The notes under the pieces: model-generated | Databases searched by the model: none | What the model was told of the DNA's origin: nothing | Seen by the model: the letters and a program-made list of their open reading frames with translations, nothing else | Assembly: GCA_028714035.1 (NCBI GenBank) | Contig: JAQTNA010000011.1 | Span: 27,239-91,238 of the forward strand | Origin: Rhodocyclaceae bacterium | GTDB lineage: Bacteria > Pseudomonadota > Gammaproteobacteria > Burkholderiales > Rhodocyclaceae | Direction: 5' to 3' | Length of the DNA stretch: 64,000 nucleotides | Part shown: positions 8,765-18,961 of the stretch, in pieces | How positions within the stretch are numbered: position 1 is the stretch's first letter | How the letters are laid out: every line of letters begins with the position of its first letter | Made by a program: the position numbers and the translations under genes

Positions 8765-10009
8765 ATGAACAGGCGCGATTTTCTCAAGGCCGCCACCCAG
8801 GCCGGCTGCTTCCTTCCCTTCGCGGGCATCTCCGGCCTGGCCTTCGGCGAAGATGCCGGAGCCAAGCCCCTGCTGGTGGTGGTCTTCCTGCGCGGCGGCG
8901 CCGACGGGCTGCACCTGGTGGCGCCCGTCAGCGACCCCGACTATATCGGCGCCCGGCCGCCCGAGTTGCGGGTAGCCGACTCCGGCGACCGGCCCGGCCA
9001 TCGCCTGGCCCAGACCCTGGAGCCCAACATTGATTTCCGCCTGCATGCGGAAGCCGCGCCGCTCTCTGGCCTCTACCAGGGCGGGCGGCTCGCCATCGTG
9101 CACGCCGTCGGTCTGACCGACGGCACGCGCTCCCACTTCGTGGCCCAGGACCTGATCGAGCGGGGCATCGCCGACGAAAAGCGCATGGGCCGGATCAACG
9201 ACGGCTGGCTGGCGCGCGCCCTGGCATCGAGCGGCGGCATGGTTCCGGGCCTCAGCGCCACCTCCTCCACCGCCCTCGCCCTGAGAGGCCTGCGGTCAAG
9301 CCTGGCCACGCCGGACCTGTCTTCCGGCAGCAACCTGCCGTGGGGGGCGCCCACCAGCCAGCTATTGCGCACCCTGTGCCTGACCGGCAACAGCCCCGTG
9401 CATGCCGCCAGCCTCTCGGCCCTGGACGTGCTGGACACGCTGGATCGCAAGCTGCCCAGGGATGCCTCGGGCAGACCCCTGCCCTACAAGCCGGAAGGCG
9501 GCGCGAGCTACGAGGGTTCGGGCGACCTGGCCCGTTCCCTCACTGCCGTCGGCCGCCTGGCCAGGATGGACGTGGGCCTGGCGGGCGCCTGCGTGGATTT
9601 CGGCGGCTGGGACACCCACGAAGGCCAACCGGGACGCTTCGCCAACCAGGTGCGCCAGCTCTCCCTGGGCCTTGCGGCCTTTCACAACGACATGGCCGCG
9701 GGGGGAAGGAAGCTGGTGATCGTGGCCATGACCGAGTTCGGTCGGCGCCTGCGCGCCAACAAGAGCATGGGCACGGACCACGGCCACGGCGGGTGCTGGC
9801 TGGTGGCGGGCGATGGCGTCCGGGGCGGCTCGCTCCTGGGCAAGTGGCCGGGCCTGGCCACCTCCCGCCTGGACCAGGGCGTGGACCTGGCGGTGACCAC
9901 GGATTACCGGGAGGTATTGGCCGAAGTCCTGGCCGGGGTCGGCATGCCGGGCAGGGAAGCGTTGCCGGACTGGCGACCGGCCGGCCGCCTGGGGCTATTC
10001 TCGACCTGA
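8765..10009 (+). CDS. DUF1501 family protein, Tat-exported
   Basis: The protein starts MNRRDFLKAATQAGCFLPFA, a classical Tat signal with RRDFLK, so it is exported folded. It has 414 residues. Conserved stretches are VVFLRGGADGLHLVAP, GGWDTHEGQPGRF and TEFGRRLRANKSMGTDHGHG, all typical of DUF1501, which is related to sulfatase/phosphatase-like folds with metal-binding His/Asp. GAGG lies about 10 nt upstream of the ATG. It is coupled to the DUF1800 gene. Confidence 0.88.
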   Translation: MNRRDFLKAATQAGCFLPFAGISGLAFGEDAGAKPLLVVVFLRGGADGLHLVAPVSDPDYIGARPPELRVADSGDRPGHRLAQTLEPNIDFRLHAEAAPLSGLYQGGRLAIVHAVGLTDGTRSHFVAQDLIERGIADEKRMGRINDGWLARALASSGGMVPGLSATSSTALALRGLRSSLATPDLSSGSNLPWGAPTSQLLRTLCLTGNSPVHAASLSALDVLDTLDRKLPRDASGRPLPYKPEGGASYEGSGDLARSLTAVGRLARMDVGLAGACVDFGGWDTHEGQPGRFANQVRQLSLGLAAFHNDMAAGGRKLVIVAMTEFGRRLRANKSMGTDHGHGGCWLVAGDGVRGGSLLGKWPGLATSRLDQGVDLAVTTDYREVLAEVLAGVGMPGREALPDWRPAGRLGLFST

Positions 10010-10233
10010 GGGGCGCCCCGCATTCCCATTGTTCCAGGTCAACAAAGGCCTTTCGTAAACCTCCAGAATGTCGCCTGACGGCCGTTAGGTGCACTGCCGC
10101 ATGCCACCGCGGCTTGCGAGGATCGTGGAATATTCGCCACTCTGCCGGTGCCAAATTCTGCTATATTGCAGTGCACCACGGCTCCACATCTACCCGGGGA
10201 AGGTCCCCGGCTCAATCTTAGGATGCCCATGTT

Positions 10234-11679
10234 ATGAATAGCGAGACCGGCATGTACAACCCCATCCCCCTGGAATTCATCGAAAACCGCACCTACGACG
10301 AGATCAAGGTCGGTGACACCGCCGTCCTGACCCGCACCCTGCGCGAGGAAGACATTCAACTTTTCGCCATCATGTCCGGCGACATGAACCCGACCCACCT
10401 GGACCACGAGTACGCCAAGAGCGGCATGTTCCGGGAGGTGGTGGGCCACAGCATGTGGGGCGGCACCCTCATATCCAGCGTGCTGGGCACCGAGTTCCCG
10501 GGCCCGGGCACGGTCTATATTGACCAGACCCTGCACTTCTGCCGGCCCGTGATCCTGGGCGATGTCATCACCGTCACCATCACGGCCAAGCAGAAATTCG
10601 ATCACAACAAGCACATCGTCTTCGATTGCCGCTGCGTGAATCAGCACGGACTGGACGTCATCATCGGTGCCGCGGAGGTACTGGCGCCGATGGAAAAGAT
10701 CAAGCGGCCCAAGGTATTGCTGCCGGAAGTGCACATGCACGACAGCGTCGGCCGCTACCAGCAACTGCTCGCCATGACCGAGGGCTTGAAGCCCATCACC
10801 ATGGCGGTGGTGCACCCCTGCGACCCGGAATCCCTGAAGGGTGCCGTGGGCGCGGCCGAGGCGGGCCTGGTGGTACCCATCCTTTTCGGGCCGGAAAAGA
10901 AGATCCGCTCCGTGGCGGCGCAGGAAGGCCTGGACATCACGCCCTACCGCATCGTGGATACCCCGCACAGCCATGCCGCCGCCGAGATGGCCGTGGCCCT
11001 GGTGCGCGAAGGTGGCGCCGACTCCCTGATGAAGGGTAGCCTGCACACGGACGAACTGATGGCCGAGGTGGTGGCGAGCAAGACCGGGCTGCGCACCTCG
11101 CGCCGGGTCAGCCACGTCTTCCTCATGGACATCCCCAACTATCACAAGTACCTGCTCATCACCGACGCGGCCATCAACATCACGCCGAGCCTGGAGGTGA
11201 AGGTGGACATCCTGCAGAACGCCATAGACCTGGCCCACGCCCTGAAGATCAACAACCCCAAGGTCGCGATCCTGTCCGCCGTGGAAACGGTCACGCCCAA
11301 GCTGCAATCCACCCTGGACGCCGCGGCCCTGTGCAAGATGGCCGATCGCGGCCAGATCAAGGGCGGCATCCTGGACGGCCCCCTGGCCTTCGACAATGCC
11401 ATATCCAGCCTGGCCGCCAAGGCCAAGGGCATCAAGTCCATCGTCTCGGGTGACGCCGACATCATGCTGGTGCCCGACCTGGAATCCGGCAACATGCTGG
11501 CCAAGCAGTTGGAATACCTGGCCGAAGCCCATTCCGCCGGCATCGTCCTGGGTGCCCGCGTGCCCATCGTGCTCACCAGCCGCGCCGACCCCATGCAGGC
11601 GCGCGTCGCCTCCTGCGCCGTGGCCCTGCTCCTGGCTCAGGACGCCCGCGACCGCGCCGAAAACGGGGGCAACGCCTGA
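10234..11679 (+). CDS. Bifunctional enoyl-CoA hydratase/phosphate acetyltransferase (MaoC-Pta fusion)
   Basis: The 481-residue protein is a fusion. An N-terminal MaoC-like hot-dog domain (about 10-150) carries the hydratase motif region DMNPTHLDHEYAKSGMF. A C-terminal phosphate acetyl/butyryltransferase domain (about 175-475) has GSLHTDELMAEV and SRADPMQARVASC. The Pta part exchanges acetyl-CoA and phosphate for acetyl phosphate, feeding AckA encoded next. Such fusions occur in Betaproteobacteria. The ATG at 10234 follows a 224-bp gap without a gene. Confidence 0.9.
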   Translation: MNSETGMYNPIPLEFIENRTYDEIKVGDTAVLTRTLREEDIQLFAIMSGDMNPTHLDHEYAKSGMFREVVGHSMWGGTLISSVLGTEFPGPGTVYIDQTLHFCRPVILGDVITVTITAKQKFDHNKHIVFDCRCVNQHGLDVIIGAAEVLAPMEKIKRPKVLLPEVHMHDSVGRYQQLLAMTEGLKPITMAVVHPCDPESLKGAVGAAEAGLVVPILFGPEKKIRSVAAQEGLDITPYRIVDTPHSHAAAEMAVALVREGGADSLMKGSLHTDELMAEVVASKTGLRTSRRVSHVFLMDIPNYHKYLLITDAAINITPSLEVKVDILQNAIDLAHALKINNPKVAILSAVETVTPKLQSTLDAAALCKMADRGQIKGGILDGPLAFDNAISSLAAKAKGIKSIVSGDADIMLVPDLESGNMLAKQLEYLAEAHSAGIVLGARVPIVLTSRADPMQARVASCAVALLLAQDARDRAENGGNA

Positions 11680-11702
11680 AGCTGAAGAAACCGTGAGCAG
11701 TC

Positions 11703-11801
11703 AGCGGTAAGCGGTAAGCGGTGAGCAGATATTCCGCGCTTCGCTTACCGCTTACCGCTTACCGCTTACCGCTTACCGCTTACCGCTTACCGCTTACCGC
11801 T
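11703..11801. repeat. Heptanucleotide CTTACCG array with inverted short arm
   Basis: Right after the pta stop, three units of AGCGGTA-type sequence (11703-11727) are followed, after a 14-bp loop, by about eight tandem CTTACCG units in the opposite sense (11742-11801). The arms can pair into a long hairpin. The array ends 20 bp before ackA, which lacks a Shine-Dalgarno. Repeat number could vary by slippage. Confidence 0.9.
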
Positions 11802-11821
11802 ATTACTGAATGGATTTTCAA

Positions 11822-13036
11822 ATGTCCGAAGCCGTACTGGTCATCAATTCCGGCTCCTCCAGCATCAAGTTCGCCCTCTTCCCGCTCTCCGGTACGGCCG
11901 GAGCAGGAGGCGTGGCCCGCTCTCCCGTACTCCACGGCCAGATCGAGGGCATAGGCGCGGCGCCCCACATGAAGGCGAGAGATGCGCAAGGCACCGTCCT
12001 CTCCGACGCCCCCCTGGCGCTGGCCACCACGGACCCGGACAAGCAGCACCGGGAAACGCTGGCCTTCCTGCTGTCCTGGCTGGAAGAGCGCGGCACGTCC
12101 TGGCGCATTGCCGCCGTCGGGCACCGGGTGGTGCATGGGGGCGAGAACTTCGCCGAACCCGTCCGCCTGGACCGGCAGCAGGTGGATGCCCTGGTGCGCC
12201 TGATTCCCCTGGCACCGCTGCATCAGCCGCACAACCTGGGGGCCATAGACGCCTTCTCCGAGCTGGCGCCGGAAACGCCCCAGGTGGCCTGCTTCGATAC
12301 CGCCTTCCACCGGACGAAGCGTGCCGAGGCCCGCAACTACCCCCTGCCCCGCGCCGTCACCGAGTCCGGCGTGCGACGCTACGGCTTTCACGGCCTGTCC
12401 TACGAGTACATCGCCCGCGCCCTGCCCGAATTCCTGGGCGAGAAGGCCGAAGGGCGGGTGATCGTGGCCCACCTGGGCAACGGCTCCTCCATGTGTGCCA
12501 TGCGGGAGAGGCGTTGCGTGGAAACCACCATGGGCTTCACCGCCCTGGAGGGCCTGATGATGGGTACCCGCCCAGGCACCCTGGACCCGGGCGTGCTGCT
12601 GCACCTCATGCAGTTCGGCGGCATGGACCTCACCCGCCTCACCCGCCTGCTGTACAAGGAATCGGGCCTCCTGGGGGTATCCGGCATCAGCCAGGACATG
12701 CGCACCCTGCTCCTGAGCACGGCGCCCGAGGCGAAGGAGGCCGTGGACCTGTTCTGCTACCGCATCACCAAGGAAGTCGGTGCCCTGGCCGCGGCCCTGG
12801 GCGGAGTGGATGCCCTGATCTTCACAGGTGGCATCGGCGAGCACGCGGCCCAAATCCGCGAGAAGGTCTGTCTGGACGCCGCCTGGCTCGGTCTGGAACT
12901 GGATGCGGGCGCCAACGCCGGGCTTTCCGGCGCCGGCCGCATCAGCCGGGAAGCCAGCCGGATCGAAGCCTGGGTAATCCCCACCAACGAGGAATGGATC
13001 ATCGCCGACCACACGGCGGCTCTGCTCACCTGCTGA
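11822..13036 (+). CDS. ackA: Acetate kinase
   Basis: The 404-residue protein carries the ASKHA signatures of acetate kinase: VLVINSGSSSIKF at the N-terminus, GHRVVHGG, FDTAFH, RYGFHGLSYEY and FTGGIGEH. It makes ATP and acetate from acetyl phosphate, completing the Pta-AckA route with the upstream fusion. A second in-frame ATG at 11810 (MDFQ-) is possible; neither start has a visible ribosome site because the heptamer array abuts it. Confidence 0.94.
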   Translation: MSEAVLVINSGSSSIKFALFPLSGTAGAGGVARSPVLHGQIEGIGAAPHMKARDAQGTVLSDAPLALATTDPDKQHRETLAFLLSWLEERGTSWRIAAVGHRVVHGGENFAEPVRLDRQQVDALVRLIPLAPLHQPHNLGAIDAFSELAPETPQVACFDTAFHRTKRAEARNYPLPRAVTESGVRRYGFHGLSYEYIARALPEFLGEKAEGRVIVAHLGNGSSMCAMRERRCVETTMGFTALEGLMMGTRPGTLDPGVLLHLMQFGGMDLTRLTRLLYKESGLLGVSGISQDMRTLLLSTAPEAKEAVDLFCYRITKEVGALAAALGGVDALIFTGGIGEHAAQIREKVCLDAAWLGLELDAGANAGLSGAGRISREASRIEAWVIPTNEEWIIADHTAALLTC

Positions 13037-13159
13037 GCACGTCCTCTCGGACACGCGCTCCATCTTCCCGTTTCGAATTCGCCGGACTGGTGTTATGTTG
13101 CGGCTTTTCGCAACGGTGTGTGCCATGTCCGGTCGGATATCCCAGTGGAGAGTGGGCGG

Positions 13160-14551
13160 GTGAAGGTCGAAGCTCCGGCTTTTGCCGCCCCGCCCGCCGG
13201 CACAATCCCCAGGGACAGGGATCTGCCCGAGGAACTCCAGATCCGGGCCAATGCCGATCTGGCGCGGCGCTCGTCCCTGAGTGCCATCATCTACGTCCTG
13301 GTCTGGGCCTTGCTGGTGGCCCTGACCGACGACTTTGCCCGAATCCCGCTGTTCATGGGAACCTGCGGTGCCTTGCTGGCCCTGCTCGGCGCAGGCCGTT
13401 ACCTGCTGGGCGCCCGCTTCGAGGCCTGGCACGGGAAAAACCCCAGGCGCTGGCGTCGGGGTTTCGAACTCGGGGTCGGCGGCTCGGCCTTCGTCTGGAG
13501 CCTCCTGTGCAACGCGCTGGTGGCGCGGCACGGTCTGGATGGAAACAGCATGATGGTGCTCCTGGCGACCGCGGGTATCGCCGCCGGCGGCAGCACCAGC
13601 CTGGCGCCGCATCTGCGCCTGGTGCGCGCCTTCCTCCTGCTGCTGCTCCTGCCCGTCATCCTCGTCAGCTTTTTTCAGGAGGGACAGGTCGGCCGGGGCG
13701 TGAGCCTCATGATCACCGTGTTTCTCGTCTTCCTGCTGGTGGCGGCGAAGCGCATACACGACGAATACTGGCTGGCCCTCTACAACAGCTGGTTGCTGGA
13801 TCGGCGGGCGGCCGAACTGGAGCAGGCCCGGGATCAGGCCATGGCCGCAGCCCGCGCCAAGGACGAGTTTCTCGCCACCATGAGCCACGAATTGCGCACC
13901 CCACTGAACGCCGTGCTCGGTTTCTCGGAACTCCTGGCCGACGGGCACTCCGGCCCTTTGAACGCCGAACAGCAGGAATTCCTGGAGCACATCTCCGCCA
14001 GCGGTCGCCACCTCCTGGATCTCATCAACGACATCCTGGACCTGGCAAAGATTGACGCCGACCGGCTGGAACTGGAGCAAGCCCCCCTGGACCTGGACAA
14101 GCTATGTCAAGCGAGCCTGGACCTGGTGCAGGCGCAGGCCAAGGCCAGGGATCTGACGCTGTACTACGTGCCCCTGCGCCGCCCCATCTTCGCCACCGGA
14201 GATGCCCGCCGACTGTGCCAGATCCTGGTGAACCTCCTGGGCAACGCCGTCAAATTCACCCCTGAGGGCGGGACGGTCACCCTGGAGGTGAGCCAGGGCG
14301 TCGACGGCCGCCTGCGTTTTTCCGTGTTGGACACGGGCATCGGCATCAGCGAGGCGAACCAGGGGAGGCTGTTCCAGCCCTTCGTCCAACTGGACAGCGG
14401 CCTCACCCGGAAATACGAAGGCACGGGCCTGGGCCTGGCCCTGTCCCAGCGTCTCGCCCATCTGCACCACGGTCACCTGGAAGTGGAGAGCCAGCCCGGC
14501 CTGGGCAGCTGCTTCAGCCTGATCCTGCCCGCGGCGCGCCCTCAGGGATGA
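13160..14551 (+). CDS. Membrane histidine kinase
   Basis: A GTG at 13160 is preceded by GGAGAG at proper spacing and gives 463 residues; an upstream GTG at 13118 is the alternative. Five or six hydrophobic helices (about residues 40-200) form an MASE-like membrane sensor without a large periplasmic domain. HisKA follows, with SHELRTPLNAV, then HATPase with NAVKF, DTGIGI and GTGLGL. The signal is unknown. No response regulator is adjacent. Confidence 0.85.
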   Translation: MKVEAPAFAAPPAGTIPRDRDLPEELQIRANADLARRSSLSAIIYVLVWALLVALTDDFARIPLFMGTCGALLALLGAGRYLLGARFEAWHGKNPRRWRRGFELGVGGSAFVWSLLCNALVARHGLDGNSMMVLLATAGIAAGGSTSLAPHLRLVRAFLLLLLLPVILVSFFQEGQVGRGVSLMITVFLVFLLVAAKRIHDEYWLALYNSWLLDRRAAELEQARDQAMAAARAKDEFLATMSHELRTPLNAVLGFSELLADGHSGPLNAEQQEFLEHISASGRHLLDLINDILDLAKIDADRLELEQAPLDLDKLCQASLDLVQAQAKARDLTLYYVPLRRPIFATGDARRLCQILVNLLGNAVKFTPEGGTVTLEVSQGVDGRLRFSVLDTGIGISEANQGRLFQPFVQLDSGLTRKYEGTGLGLALSQRLAHLHHGHLEVESQPGLGSCFSLILPAARPQG

Positions 14552-14633
14552 CGGCCCGCCGCGACCGGGAGCATGGGTTTCGGTTACACTTTCCCGGTCT
14601 CATCAAACAGGCGCTTACCCGGAATAGACAGCC

Positions 14634-15209
14634 ATGACCATTTCCCTCCTGATCCTGCTGGGCCTCGTGGCCGCGGCCCTGTCCTACGGCGTCACGCTTT
14701 ATAACGGCCTGGTGCAGCGCAAGCACGACGTGACCAAGGCCTGGGCCAACATTGACGTGCTGCTCAAGCAGCGGCACGACGAGTTGCCCAAACTGGTGGA
14801 GACCTGCCGCCAGTACCAGCGTTTCGAGCAGGAGACGCTCTCACGGGTGATCGAGGCGCGCAACCGGGTGCATGACGCGAACGAGAAGGGCGACCTGGCC
14901 GCCCTGGGCAAGGCGGAAGGACAGCTGCGCGGCGGCCTGGATCGGCTGTTCGCCCTGGCGGAGAGCTATCCCGAGCTGAAGACCAATGCCAGCTACATCC
15001 AGCTCCAGGGGCGCATCAGTGTCCTGGAGAATGCCATCGCGGACCGGCGCGAGCTGTACAACGAGACGGTGAATATCCACAACGCCCGCCTGGAGCAGTT
15101 TCCCGACGTGCTGCTGGCCCGGCGCTATGGCTTCGCGCCCAAACCCATACTGGAGTTCGCGGAAGGCGAGAAGACCGACGTGGACCTGAAGGTGCTGTTC
15201 AAGGATTGA
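14634..15209 (+). CDS. lemA: LemA family protein
   Basis: The 191-residue protein has an N-terminal membrane helix (MTISLLILLGLVAAALSYG) followed by the family motif YNGLVQRKHDVTKAWANIDV and a long helical domain with RRELYNETVNIHNARLEQFP near the end. Only a short N-terminus would face the periplasm. Function is poorly known. It is followed by a GIDE-domain gene, a known neighbour pairing. Confidence 0.9.
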   Translation: MTISLLILLGLVAAALSYGVTLYNGLVQRKHDVTKAWANIDVLLKQRHDELPKLVETCRQYQRFEQETLSRVIEARNRVHDANEKGDLAALGKAEGQLRGGLDRLFALAESYPELKTNASYIQLQGRISVLENAIADRRELYNETVNIHNARLEQFPDVLLARRYGFAPKPILEFAEGEKTDVDLKVLFKD

Positions 15210-15234
15210 GCCTGACCCGCCCTTTGAGGCCGCC

Positions 15235-16128
15235 GTGGGTGCCAAACTCCATAGCCAGTACGCCCGGCTGATCACCACGGGCGGTCAGGTTTTGCTGCTG
15301 TTGGTCGCGATCCAGATTCAGGAATGGCGCGTCACCCTGGGATGTTTCAGCCTGGTCGCGCTCATCAGCCTCCTGGTCTGGCTCTCCGCCCTGCGCCGCG
15401 GCCGCGCCATCGGCGACACCCCCACGTCCCGCGTCGCCTCCGCCGCCCAGGGCCAGGTGGAACTCCTGGGCTACGGCAAACCCGATGACAGCGGCCCCAT
15501 CCTGAGCCCGCTCAGGCCTCGGCCCTGTCTCTGGTATCGCTACCGCATCGAGCGACGGGATGGCAATTCATGGCGCACCGAGGAGAGCGGCGAGAGCGAG
15601 GCCTGCTTCGTCCTGGATGACGGCACGGGGCAATGCACCCTGGACCCGCACGGGGCGGAAATCCTGCCCCGAAAGCGGGAGACCTGGACCGAGGACGACC
15701 GGCGCTACAGCCTGTGGCTGCTGCTGCCGGACGCACCCCTCTATGCCCTGGGCGAATTCGTCACCGTCTCCGGCATCACGCCGGAGGAGGACATCCATGA
15801 GCGGATCAAGGAACTGCTCTCGCAGTGGAAGGAGGACCGGCCCACGCTCCTGGCCCGCTTCGATCTGGACGGGAATGGCGAACTGGACATGCGGGAGTGG
15901 GAGCTGGCCAGACGCCAGGCCCGGCGGGAAGTGGCGGCCGAGGTGCGGCAGGCCGAGTCGAGGCCGGCGCTGAACCTCATGCGCCAACCGAAGGAAGGCT
16001 ATTACCTGATCTCGGACATCGCCCCGAACGACCTGGCCCACCGCTACCGCCTGTGGGCGTTCTTTCACCTGATGGTCTTCCTGGCCTGCCTGTGGGCGCT
16101 CGGCCACTTCCTGACGCACGGATTCTGA
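15235..16128 (+). CDS. GIDE-domain membrane protein with EF-hand-like loop
   Basis: A GTG start gives MGAKLHSQYARLITTGG and 297 residues. Two N-terminal membrane helices (about 16-55) and one C-terminal helix (about 270-290) flank a GIDE-like domain, the part shared with eukaryotic MUL1-type E3 ligases but without a RING here. Residues near 203-214 read FDLDGNGELDMREWE, a good EF-hand calcium loop. It probably works with LemA, 25 bp upstream. Confidence 0.75.
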   Translation: MGAKLHSQYARLITTGGQVLLLLVAIQIQEWRVTLGCFSLVALISLLVWLSALRRGRAIGDTPTSRVASAAQGQVELLGYGKPDDSGPILSPLRPRPCLWYRYRIERRDGNSWRTEESGESEACFVLDDGTGQCTLDPHGAEILPRKRETWTEDDRRYSLWLLLPDAPLYALGEFVTVSGITPEEDIHERIKELLSQWKEDRPTLLARFDLDGNGELDMREWELARRQARREVAAEVRQAESRPALNLMRQPKEGYYLISDIAPNDLAHRYRLWAFFHLMVFLACLWALGHFLTHGF

Positions 16129-16155
16129 GCATCCTGGCCTGCACGTCCCGGCGGC

Positions 16156-18051
16156 TCAAGCCCCTGTCCCAGCTTCCCCGGGATCCGGCAAGAGTCTTTC
16201 CACCAGGGTAAACAACTGGTCCGCCTTGAAGGGCTTGGAGAGAAAGGCATCCATGCCCGCCTCCAGGCAGTCCTGGCGGTCGCTCTCGAAGGCGTTGGCC
16301 GTCAGGGCCACGATGGGAATGTGCTGACCCGTGCCGTGCTCCTTGTTACGTATCCGCCGCGTCGCATCCAGGCCGCTCAGGCCCGGCATCTGCACATCCA
16401 TGAGGACAAGTTCGAAGCCGCCCGTCGCCCAGGCATCCAGGGCCGCGAACCCATCCTCCACCAGCGCACAGTCATAGCCCTGTTTCCGTAGCAGTTCCCG
16501 GATCAGTATCTGGTTGGGCAAGGCGTCTTCCGCCACCAGTATTCTCCGCCCCTTGCCTCGGGCCTCCGCCTTGGCTTGCACCACCGGCCCCTGGGCCTCT
16601 CCCGATTCCGTCACGGCCACCATGGGCAGGGCGAAATGAAAGGTGCTGCCGCTGCCGGGTTCGCTATGAACCAGGAGTTCGCCCCCCATGAGTTGGACGA
16701 TGCGCCGGGAGATGGCCAGCCCCAGGCCCGTACCGCCATAGCGGCGGGTGGTAAAATCTTCGGCCTGGATGAAGGGATCGAAGATGCCGGAGAGCTTTTC
16801 CGGCGCGATGCCTATGCCGGTATCCGCCACCCGGAAGGACAGGCGCAGTTTCTCCCCCGCACGGGGAATGATCGCCACCTCCACCGTGACGCTGCCCTGG
16901 GTGGTGAATTTGACGGCATTGCTCACCAGGTTGGAAAGCACCTGCCGCAAGCGCACCGGATCGCCCAGGACTCTTCCCGGCACCTCGGGTTCGACACGTA
17001 TGATGAGCCCCACGCGCTTTTCCAGGCAACGGGACGAGAACAGCTCTCCCACCTCGGCGACCACCTGGCGCGGGTCCAGCGGCACGCTTTCCAGACCCAT
17101 GCGCCCCGCGTCTATCTTGGAATAGTCCAGGATGTCGTTGAGCACGGTCATCAAGGATTCCCCGGAGGATCTGACCACCTCCAGATAGCGCCGGACCTCC
17201 TCGCCGGGATGGCTGTCCAGCGCCAGTTCCGTCATGCCTATGATGCCGTTCATGGGGGTGCGTATTTCGTGGCTCATGGCCGCCAGGAATGTGGCCTTGG
17301 CACGGCCGCCCGCCTCCGCCGCCTCCTTGGCCCGCATCAGGTCCGCTTCCCTCTGGGAAATCCTGTCCGCCATTTGATTGAAGGCATCGGCCACCTGGGC
17401 GATCTCCGGCACCGGGATGAGCGGAATGCGATCCTGGCGGTCCCCGGAGCCCAGGCGCAGGGCACCTCGCGACAGGACTTCCAGCGGCGCCAGGCCACGG
17501 CGCAAGGCCAGCCCCAGCAGAAACGCGATTCCCAGCAGGCAAACCGCTCCAATCATCACGAAGGTCTCCGCCGAGCGCCACAGTTCCATCCTCAAGGCGA
17601 GGTTCGAGGCCTCCAGGTGCAGGGTGCCATAGTCCACGCCGCCCACGACGATGCGGGTCTCGTTCGTCATGGGGCGCGAACCGACCAGGAATACGAACCA
17701 GGCCGGGGCGTCCACCTCCTGCCGGCGCATGCTCGACACCTCCAGGATGATGCTGCGGTCGGAGGACTTGAGAAGGCTGATACGTTGCAGGTGTCCCTGG
17801 TAGGCGATGGCGTCCAGCGTTTCCTGCACCGTCGCGAGATCGCCCACCACCAGGCTGTTGCGCATCACGGGCTGGAGTGCCAGGGCCACATCCCGGGTGC
17901 TTTCCTGGAATTGCCGGTGCCCGGCCTCCAGGCGATCATGGATCACCATGCCCAGGCCGATCAGGGACACGAAGGCCACCACTACCGTGGCCAGGCCCAG
18001 GATGCGCCATTGCAGGCTCACCCTTTCCAGCCTGGCGACAAATCGGCTCAA
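16156..18051 (-). CDS. Hybrid histidine kinase with HAMP and receiver domain
   Basis: The 631-residue protein has a membrane helix at about 15-40, a periplasmic domain of about 130 residues, a second helix at about 172-192 and a HAMP region. HisKA shows [10 protein letters not shown], HATPase shows NAVKF, DTGIGI and GGTGLGL, and the C-terminal receiver carries the phospho-acceptor Asp in VLMDVQMPG. It starts 2 bp after the stop of the PhnD-like gene. Together they look like a binding protein feeding a periplasmic signal to a hybrid kinase. Confidence 0.88.
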   Translation of the reverse strand: MSRFVARLERVSLQWRILGLATVVVAFVSLIGLGMVIHDRLEAGHRQFQESTRDVALALQPVMRNSLVVGDLATVQETLDAIAYQGHLQRISLLKSSDRSIILEVSSMRRQEVDAPAWFVFLVGSRPMTNETRIVVGGVDYGTLHLEASNLALRMELWRSAETFVMIGAVCLLGIAFLLGLALRRGLAPLEVLSRGALRLGSGDRQDRIPLIPVPEIAQVADAFNQMADRISQREADLMRAKEAAEAGGRAKATFLAAMSHEIRTPMNGIIGMTELALDSHPGEEVRRYLEVVRSSGESLMTVLNDILDYSKIDAGRMGLESVPLDPRQVVAEVGELFSSRCLEKRVGLIIRVEPEVPGRVLGDPVRLRQVLSNLVSNAVKFTTQGSVTVEVAIIPRAGEKLRLSFRVADTGIGIAPEKLSGIFDPFIQAEDFTTRRYGGTGLGLAISRRIVQLMGGELLVHSEPGSGSTFHFALPMVAVTESGEAQGPVVQAKAEARGKGRRILVAEDALPNQILIRELLRKQGYDCALVEDGFAALDAWATGGFELVLMDVQMPGLSGLDATRRIRNKEHGTGQHIPIVALTANAFESDRQDCLEAGMDAFLSKPFKADQLFTLVERLLPDPGEAGTGA

Positions 18052-18053
18052 GA

Positions 18054-18866
18054 TCAGCCGCCCTTGCCGTAGATGCGGCGGACGTTGTCGTAGTCCGCCT
18101 CCGTGGCCGACTCGAAGCCCGGCGCGTCGGCGGCTTCCAGCACGACCGACGCCCGCGGATCATCCTTCATGGCCAAGAGCGCCCGGCGAATGGCCTCCGC
18201 CTGCTCCTTGGGCACCCGGGGATGAATCACGACGGGCAGATCGGCAAAGGCTGCGGAGACGAAGATCTCCCGGTAACGCAGATTGCGGCTCGCCGCATAC
18301 TGGGTCAGGAAGCGGGAATTCACGGCCACCGCATCCACCTGGTGCGCCTGCAATTGGGCCAACGCCCCCTCCTGATTACCGGCGAACACCGGCTGCACGT
18401 CAATCCGGAGCTGGCGCAGCTCGGCCATGGGGACGGCGTAAGCCACGAACGCCTCCCTGGAGGGAAAGGCCACGCGCTTGCCCTTCATATCCCTGAGTGA
18501 ACGCGCCGGGCTGTCGGCCATGACCGCCACCACACCGTAGATGGGTTTCCCGGCCCAGCGGGCCAGCACCCGGTATATGCCGTCATATTCCTTGCGGAAA
18601 TTATGGTTGGTAAACACCAGATCGAATTCGCCCCGCCCCATCATGCCGTCGGTTTCCTGAACCGTAGCGCCCATGCGCAGCTGGAAACGCAGGCCCGTGA
18701 CATCGGAAAGGTATTTCAGGATCGGGTTCCAGCGTTGCGCGGTCTTGGCCGGGCTCTGCTGATTGAGCACACCGAAGGCCAGGGGCGGCCCGGCCTCGGC
18801 CGCGAAGCCGGCCGTTCCCCAGAACGCCACGCCCAGCAACAGGACGCTCAGTATTCGCTTCACCAT
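18054..18866 (-). CDS. PhnD-like periplasmic substrate-binding protein
   Basis: The 270-residue protein has a signal peptide (MVKRILSVLLLGVAFWGTAGFAAEA). A type 2 periplasmic-binding fold of the phosphate/phosphite/phosphonate family follows: FGVLNQQSPAKTAQRWNPIL, then DLVFTNHNF, then GKRVAFPSREAF and FADLPVVIHPRVP. No ABC permease or ATPase is adjacent. It is co-transcribed with a hybrid kinase, so a ligand-sensing role is more likely than transport. The ligand is unknown. Confidence 0.85.
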   Translation of the reverse strand: MVKRILSVLLLGVAFWGTAGFAAEAGPPLAFGVLNQQSPAKTAQRWNPILKYLSDVTGLRFQLRMGATVQETDGMMGRGEFDLVFTNHNFRKEYDGIYRVLARWAGKPIYGVVAVMADSPARSLRDMKGKRVAFPSREAFVAYAVPMAELRQLRIDVQPVFAGNQEGALAQLQAHQVDAVAVNSRFLTQYAASRNLRYREIFVSAAFADLPVVIHPRVPKEQAEAIRRALLAMKDDPRASVVLEAADAPGFESATEADYDNVRRIYGKGG

Positions 18867-18961
18867 GACAGATTCTTTTACCGGATTCGATTAGGGGGAC
18901 GCACAGGACCAATTAGCGGCAGGGCCATGCCATCCTTGATGGTGAGCCGAAAATATTCCGC

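Noticed and set aside
7042..8865. Long minus-strand open frame (607 codons) opposite the DUF1800 gene
   Set aside because: It is antisense to a clear family gene, with composition typical of high-GC shadow frames and no domain.
11703..11801. Possible CRISPR array
   Set aside because: Units are 7 bp and directly adjacent with no spacers, and no cas gene is near.
11780..14080. Minus-strand open frame of 766 codons across ackA and the kinase
   Set aside because: It runs antisense through two recognised genes and the heptamer array; low complexity and no motif.
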